Shown here piece by piece: positions 59,600 through 64,000 of a stretch of 64,000 nt of DNA; position 1 is the stretch's first letter; each line of letters starts with the position of its first letter. The stretch is from Paraburkholderia sp. Its GTDB lineage: Bacteria > Pseudomonadota > Gammaproteobacteria > Burkholderiales > Burkholderiaceae. Under the pieces are notes generated by a model, which worked only from the letters and a program-made list of their open reading frames with translations, made no database searches and had not been told where the DNA came from. The DNA lies in contig NZ_JAPWKB010000014.1 of assembly GCF_028283785.1 (NCBI RefSeq), forward strand, positions 372,001-436,000. Reading direction: 5' to 3'. The translations under genes were made by a program, and so were the position numbers.

Positions 59600-60025
59600 A
59601 TGCGAACGAGTGCACGCAATCACTTTGCAGGGCAGGTTTCCGAGGTCAAGGCGGGCGCCGTCAATGACGAGATCACGCTGAGCACGCAAGACGGTCTGGA
59701 GATCGTCGCGGTCATCACGCATGGCAGCGCGGCATCGTTGGGTCTGGCCGTGGGCAAGCCGGCGTTCGCGCTGGTGAAGGCGTCGTCGGTGATCGTGATG
59801 GTCGATGTCGACGCGAGCAAGGTGTCGGCGCGCAACTGCATCGCGGGCACGGTGGCGTCGGTGACGAAGGGCGCGGTCAACTCGGAAGTGATCATTGCCG
59901 CGCAAGGCGGCGCGCAGATCGCGGCCATCGTCACGAACGAAAGCGTGGATCGTCTGGCGCTCGCAAGCGGCACAGCGGCTGCGGCTATCTTCAAGGCATC
60001 GAGCGTGATCGTCGGCGTGGATTGA
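59600..60025 (+). CDS. Di-Mop molybdenum-binding protein (molbindin)
   Basis: A 141-residue protein of two tandem Mop/TOBE repeats: SARNHFAGQVSEVKAGAVNDEITL (from residue 4) and SARNCIAGTVASVTKGAVNSEVII (from about 76). Proteins of this kind form hexameric or trimeric rings that store molybdate in the cytoplasm. Start ATG 59600 follows GGGAGAT. It is divergent from the importer operon and shares the intergenic ModE-like site. Confidence 0.92.
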   Translation: MRTSARNHFAGQVSEVKAGAVNDEITLSTQDGLEIVAVITHGSAASLGLAVGKPAFALVKASSVIVMVDVDASKVSARNCIAGTVASVTKGAVNSEVIIAAQGGAQIAAIVTNESVDRLALASGTAAAAIFKASSVIVGVD

Positions 60026-60218
60026 GTGCCACGACGCGTCGCCACCGCTCGCGTGGCGACGCATCCACGGTGTGTTTCTACACTCAGCCGCACCCAGCCA
60101 CTCAAACCGGCTTTCCCCCGTTTTCGACGCGAACCGGTGCGCTCCGGGCATCGCGCTGGAATATGCGCATCGATATAACCGCTATCGCCACCTCCACCGT
60201 GCGTCCAGTCGCACGCGC

Positions 60219-60246
60219 AGCGTAATATAACAACGGTTATAGCGAC
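60219..60246. promoter_or_regulatory. Second ModE-like site, upstream of the molybdopterin-domain gene
   Basis: AGCGTAATATA (60219-60229), ACAACG, GTTATAGCGAC (60236-60246). The halves agree with the ModE consensus halves at about 8 and 7 of 11 positions; spacing is again six. It is 38 bases before the next gene's start, and the region is AT-richer than its flanks. Confidence 0.5.
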
Positions 60247-60283
60247 GAACGAGCCGGCGCGGGGCTGGCGCAGGAGGACGGGA

Positions 60284-60769
60284 ATGGACAGGTTGGACGC
60301 GGCGGCCGTGCCGCAGATCATCGAAGGCGTGGTGTCGTTCGACGGCGATTTTGCACGGCCCATGTCGTTTTCCGTGGACGATTTGCAGCGCTACGCCAGC
60401 GCCCAGGCCGATCCGTTCGATCTGCGCTGCTACACCACGAACCGGTTTATCCGCACGGTAGACGCCTATCGCGGCGCGCTGCTGAAAGACCTGATCGGTC
60501 TTGCCGGACTACGCACCGAGGTGCCCGGCGAATTCAAGCGCACGATCTTTATCGCCGCCGCGCAAGATGGCTATGCGGTGACATTCTCATGGCACGAACT
60601 GTTCAACACACCGGTCGGCGAGCGCGTGATCGTCGCCTACGAATGCGGCGGCAAACCGTTGAACGCGGAGCAGGGCGCGCCCATCCTGTTTTCCGGCGCG
60701 GATATCCTGCCCGCGCCGCGTCACGTGAAGCGGCTGTCGCGTATCGTCGCGCGCGTGCTTGCGCTGTGA
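60284..60769 (+). CDS. Small molybdopterin-domain oxidoreductase-like protein
   Basis: A 161-residue protein with the oxidoreductase molybdopterin-binding (sulfite-oxidase-type) fold. GVVSFDGDFARPMSFSVDDL and FIAAAQDGYAVTFSWHELFNTPVGERVIVAYECGGKPL are typical of stand-alone members. Cys49 in DLRCYTTN is at about the place of the Mo-ligating Cys, though its surroundings are unusual. No signal peptide is seen, so it is cytoplasmic or needs a partner. Start ATG 60284 has AGGAGGA upstream. It is probably co-expressed with nifQ, 62 bases downstream. Catalysis is unproven; it might instead bind or carry the cofactor. Confidence 0.8.
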   Translation: MDRLDAAAVPQIIEGVVSFDGDFARPMSFSVDDLQRYASAQADPFDLRCYTTNRFIRTVDAYRGALLKDLIGLAGLRTEVPGEFKRTIFIAAAQDGYAVTFSWHELFNTPVGERVIVAYECGGKPLNAEQGAPILFSGADILPAPRHVKRLSRIVARVLAL

Positions 60770-60831
60770 TTGCGCGGTGATCGCATGGTGACTTCCCGCC
60801 CGATTTGTTCCTGTCAGTCCAGGCCTGCTCG

Positions 60832-61428
60832 ATGATGGATTTCGAACACGCATGCGCTGCACGCATCGATGCATTGATGGCTGCTTCTGGCGCATCCGCG
60901 CATGCATGCTCGCATGCGTTCGACGCATGGCTGTTCGCGCGGCTCGTCGCGGCGCGCGAAGTGTTTGGAGAACTGGCATGGCTCGGTCTGTCGGATCAAC
61001 AGACGGCGGCCTTGTTCGCGCGACATTTTCCGGCCATTCGCGCACCGTCGCTCACGGTGACGGGCGCGTTTCCGCTGACGGTGCAGCACACCGCGCATGC
61101 GACGTTCATCTCGTCAATGAAGCGGTTGCTGCAGACGCACACCAGCGCCGCCGTCGATCCCGCCGACGCCGATTGCCTCGCATCGATCATCGCGCACGCG
61201 TGCCTGCGCCCCGACCATTTGTGGCGCGATCTCGGGCTGCGCGGCCGCGACGACGTCACGCAGATGCTCGACCGCTATGTCCCGTCGCTGGTCGCGCGAA
61301 ACGTCGACAACCTGCGCTGGAAGAAGCTGCTGGCGCGGGAACTCGCGCTCTCGCTCGGCGAAACGCCCGGTCCCGCGCCGGGTTGTCCCGGCTGCGAAGA
61401 TTTCAGTTTCTGTTTCCCCAAGGCCTGA
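60832..61428 (+). CDS. nifQ: NifQ-like molybdenum protein
   Basis: A 198-residue homologue of NifQ, which donates molybdenum to nitrogenase cofactor assembly. The C-terminal Cys cluster reads C185-x2-C188-x5-C194, but the first Cys of the usual C-x4-C-x2-C-x5-C motif is replaced by Gly. The family block DNLRWKKLLARELALSLG precedes it. No other nif gene is near, so here it may serve general molybdenum delivery together with the importer and Mop protein. ATG 60835 is an alternative start, and a TTG at 60805 is in frame. The 5' coding end is unusually rich in GCATGC words. Confidence 0.85.
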   Translation: MMDFEHACAARIDALMAASGASAHACSHAFDAWLFARLVAAREVFGELAWLGLSDQQTAALFARHFPAIRAPSLTVTGAFPLTVQHTAHATFISSMKRLLQTHTSAAVDPADADCLASIIAHACLRPDHLWRDLGLRGRDDVTQMLDRYVPSLVARNVDNLRWKKLLARELALSLGETPGPAPGCPGCEDFSFCFPKA

Positions 61429-61592
61429 CGTTTCGCAACGTCAGCGCATCGATACCCGCCCTTACAACTGACCCACCCTTAAGTGCGATGTCGCACAGAG
61501 AAAAAAAGGGCGTGCTCTTACGCTGCATGACTAGAACGAGGACTTGCGACGCTGTTTAAGCGGCGGCCGACCCATCCATGCGTATCGCGCAT

Positions 61593-61611
61593 GCATGCGT
61601 GGCACGCATGC
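61593..61611. repeat. GCATGC-type hairpin in the leader of the ligase-carrier gene
   Basis: GCATGCGT (61593-61600), loop GGC, ACGCATGC (61604-61611): perfect 8-bp stem. Third member of the GCATGC palindrome group, located 103 bases before the start codon at 61714. Confidence 0.5.
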
Positions 61612-61713
61612 GCACGCTGTCAGTGAGTCCCGCGACGTCACCCGGGCCGGCTTGCGCCGGCATCGCACCGGGTTTCGACTTTGACCAGGGCGCTGCAATT
61701 CGAGGAGAAAACG

Positions 61714-64000
61714 ATGGAACGCGTAGAGTTGTTCGACGCGTCGCGTGGGCATGGCGCGACGTCTGGGCGCCTACCCATCTATGACGGACTGCCAGCGGAT
61801 ATCGAGGCGTCCCGGCTGACGGCCTTTACCGCCGCGCTTGAAAAAGAAACCGGCAAAAGCTTCGCGGACTACGCGGCGCTTCACGACTTCTCGGTTCGCG
61901 AATTTCGAACCTTCTGGCAATTCCTGCTGCGCTCGTCCGAAGGCCTGGAATGGAGCGGCGACGCCGAGCCCGTTTGCGTCGGCGACGCGTCCGAGCGCGC
62001 CACGTTCTTCCCGAACGTCAAACTGAATTTCGCCGACACCTTGCTCAATCTCGCAGTCGCGCCCGCCGATGCGCCCGCGTTGACCGCCTGTCACGCCGAC
62101 GGCCACAAGGTGCGCATGACACGCGGCGAATTGCGCGAGCGTGTGATGCGTCTCGCCGATGCGCTGACGGCGCTCGGCCTGCGCGAGGGCGACCGCGTGG
62201 TCGCGGTGATGCGCAACGACTCCAGCGCGATCGTCACGGCGCTGGCCGTTACGGCGCTCGGCGCAACGCTATCGACGGCTGCGCCCGAAATGGGCGTCGA
62301 AGCGATGATCGACCGGTTCGTGCCGCTGACGCCACGCCTGCTGTTCGCGCATACCAAAGCACGCGCGTTCGATACCGGCACGTCGGTGGCGAACAACGTC
62401 GCGGCGCTCGCCGCCGCACTGCCGACGCTCGAAGGCATCGTCAATCTCGACGACGGCGAATTGCCTGCGACGCTCGCGCCGACCATCCATACGCTCGACG
62501 GCCTGACTGCTACTGGCGACGCGCAGCGATTCCGCTTTCCGCATCTGCCGTTCAATCATCCGCTCGTCGTGATGTTTTCGTCGGGTACGACCGGCAAGCC
62601 GAAATGCATCGTGCACGGCGCGGGCGGCACGCTGCTGGAGCATCTGAAAGAACATCGGTTGCATAGCAATCTCGGACCCGGCGACACGCTGTATTTCCAC
62701 ACCAGTTGTGCATGGATGATGTGGAACTGGGCCGTGTCCGCGCTCGCATCCGGCGTCGAAGTGGTGACCTACGATGGCCCGATCTCCAGCGTCGATACGC
62801 TATGGCGGCTGGTCGCGGACGTGCGCGTGACGGTGTTCGGCACGAGTCCCGCCTATCTGAAGATGTGCGCCGATTCCGGCATCGAGCCGGGCAAGCAGTT
62901 CGACCTCAGCGCATTGCGCGCGATGATGTCGAGTGGTGCGGTATTGCACGACGTGCAGTTCGAATGGGTGCACGACCACGTGAAGCCGGTGCCGTTGCAA
63001 TCCATTTCCGGCGGCACCGATATTCTCGGCTGCTTCGTGCTCGGCAATCCGAATATGCCTGTTTTTGCGGGCGAAGCGCAGTGCAAGAGCCTCGCGCTCG
63101 ATGTGCAGGCGTGGGACGAAGGCAAGCGCATCGACGGCGTCGGGCAACTGGTCTGCGTGAATCCGTTCCCGTCGCGGCCGCTCGGTTTTCATGGCGATGC
63201 CGAAGGCAAAGCGTTTCACAACGCTTACTTCGCTGCCAATCCGGGTGTGTGGACCCACGGCGATCTGATCGAATTTCCGCGCGAAGGATCGGCGCGACTG
63301 CATGGTCGCTTCGACGGCGTGCTGAACGTGCGCGGCATCAATGTCGGTCCCGGCGAAATCTATCGTGTGCTGAACGACATCCCCGAAATCCGTGAAGCGA
63401 TGGCGGTCGAGCAACGCATGCGCGATACGCATGCGAGCACCGGACCGTCGAGCGCACCCGGCAATCGCATCGTGCTGCTGGTCGTATTGCGAGACGGCGC
63501 GACGCTGAACGGTGCGTTGACGGCGCGCATTCGCCGCGATCTGGCGCGTCGCGCGTCGCCGGCTCATGTGCCCGACCGGATCGTCGCCGTCGATGCGATT
63601 CCGTACACGCATAATGGCAAGCCGTCCGAAGCCGCCGCACGCAATGCCGTCAACGGCTTGCCGGTCGGCAATCAGGCAGCGCTGCGCAATCCGGAATGTC
63701 TCGACGCGATTCGCCGTCATCCGTCCTTTCATGTGTCGTCGCGCGACATGCCGCCGGTCGGCACGACGCGTGAAGAACTGGAAGCGCATTTGCAGGCGCA
63801 ATGGGAAAAACTGTTCGATTTCGCGCCGATCGGCCGTGACGACAACTTCTTCGATCTTGGCGGACATTCGCTGCTCGCCGCGCAACTCGTCGCCGATTTG
63901 CGCGTGTCCACCGGATGCGCGATCCCACTTGCGACGATGATGGTCGCGCCAACCATCAGGAAGCTCGCGGACGTGATCGAGGAACGCGATTCGGCATCGG
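61714..64000 (+). CDS. Acetoacetyl-CoA-synthetase-like enzyme fused to a carrier domain (cut by window end)
   Basis: The frame from ATG 61714 (GGAG eight bases upstream) is open without stop to the last base, at least 762 residues. Residues 20-650 follow acetoacetyl-CoA synthetases of the adenylate-forming superfamily: the N-terminal cap (SRLTAFTAALEKETGKSFADYAALHDFSVREFRTFW), the P-loop SSGTTGKPK (289-297), the Gly-rich SISGGTDILG, THGDLIEF and the catalytic Lys635 in THNGKPSEAA. After a short linker a phosphopantetheine carrier domain follows, with Ser719 in DNFFDLGGHSLLAAQLVADL. Ordinary acetoacetate-CoA ligases end before this point. The protein therefore looks like a stand-alone adenylation-thiolation unit, as in non-ribosomal or hybrid pathways, which would load a beta-keto or short acid on its own carrier. 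Downstream domains or partner genes are outside the window. Confidence 0.88.
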   Translation, partial: MERVELFDASRGHGATSGRLPIYDGLPADIEASRLTAFTAALEKETGKSFADYAALHDFSVREFRTFWQFLLRSSEGLEWSGDAEPVCVGDASERATFFPNVKLNFADTLLNLAVAPADAPALTACHADGHKVRMTRGELRERVMRLADALTALGLREGDRVVAVMRNDSSAIVTALAVTALGATLSTAAPEMGVEAMIDRFVPLTPRLLFAHTKARAFDTGTSVANNVAALAAALPTLEGIVNLDDGELPATLAPTIHTLDGLTATGDAQRFRFPHLPFNHPLVVMFSSGTTGKPKCIVHGAGGTLLEHLKEHRLHSNLGPGDTLYFHTSCAWMMWNWAVSALASGVEVVTYDGPISSVDTLWRLVADVRVTVFGTSPAYLKMCADSGIEPGKQFDLSALRAMMSSGAVLHDVQFEWVHDHVKPVPLQSISGGTDILGCFVLGNPNMPVFAGEAQCKSLALDVQAWDEGKRIDGVGQLVCVNPFPSRPLGFHGDAEGKAFHNAYFAANPGVWTHGDLIEFPREGSARLHGRFDGVLNVRGINVGPGEIYRVLNDIPEIREAMAVEQRMRDTHASTGPSSAPGNRIVLLVVLRDGATLNGALTARIRRDLARRASPAHVPDRIVAVDAIPYTHNGKPSEAAARNAVNGLPVGNQAALRNPECLDAIRRHPSFHVSSRDMPPVGTTREELEAHLQAQWEKLFDFAPIGRDDNFFDLGGHSLLAAQLVADLRVSTGCAIPLATMMVAPTIRKLADVIEERDSAS

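Overview
High-GC, densely coding chromosomal segment whose gene content and protein sequences point to a beta-proteobacterium of the Burkholderiaceae (Paraburkholderia/Caballeronia/Burkholderia type). This is inferred from family knowledge and codon style, not from a search. I see no rRNA, tRNA, CRISPR array, phage module or transposase. Most genes are ordinary metabolism, transport and signalling, and many stand in tight operons with 1-8 base overlaps.

Layout. (1) 1-4.6 kb: a truncated Asp-Pro-repeat protein, a PIG-L deacetylase, and a ligase-associated DNA-repair pair (Lhr-like DEXH helicase plus PdeM). (2) 4.7-16.3 kb: two very large sensory proteins (a CheB-CheR-PAS-kinase-receiver fusion and a double histidine kinase with three receivers), a YbaK-like protein, a small unknown and an acyltransferase. 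(3) 16.7-21.4 kb, minus strand: a periplasmic molybdenum aldehyde oxidoreductase operon paoABC followed by a MocA-like nucleotidyltransferase. (4) 21.7-24.4 kb: pyrB with an N-terminal helix-turn-helix extension, divergent from dapA. (5) 24.6-26.5 kb: M23 peptidase, small membrane/coiled-coil protein and bactofilin. (6) 26.5-34.2 kb: MHYT-GGDEF-EAL protein, rhodanese and FtrA, a secreted unknown, DUF2252, and a MEDS-domain kinase. (7) 34.5-41.6 kb: DUF2945 protein, then GH1 beta-glucosidase, a complete sugar ABC importer and a LacI regulator, with two matching palindromic operators. (8) 41.8-52.3 kb: a non-phosphorylating (oxidative) L-arabinose pathway: semialdehyde dehydrogenase (broken by a 1-base frameshift), FCD-type GntR regulator, arabinonate dehydratase, keto-deoxy-arabinonate dehydratase, arabinose 1-dehydrogenase and AraFGH importer. 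No lactonase gene is in the window. (9) 52.4-55.2 kb: small unknowns and a 1.1-kb repeat island. (10) 55.2-61.4 kb: FAD oxidase, then a molybdenum module (binding protein, fused permease-ATPase, di-Mop protein, small molybdopterin-domain protein, NifQ) with two ModE-like sites. (11) 61.7-64 kb: an acetoacetyl-CoA-synthetase-like enzyme fused to a carrier (phosphopantetheine) domain, cut by the window edge.

Themes. Two sugar regulons have visible cis-elements: GGAAGCGCTTCC palindromes for the beta-glucoside regulon, and a four-copy ATAG-N5-CTAT palindrome for the arabinose regulon. Molybdenum links the pao operon (consumer) with the later uptake and storage module. The least conventional objects are the adenylation-carrier fusion at the right edge, the 162-bp inverted repeats enclosing a 58-bp-period tandem repeat at 54.1-54.9 kb, the ATCase with its DNA-binding-like head, and the predicted arabinose operator family.
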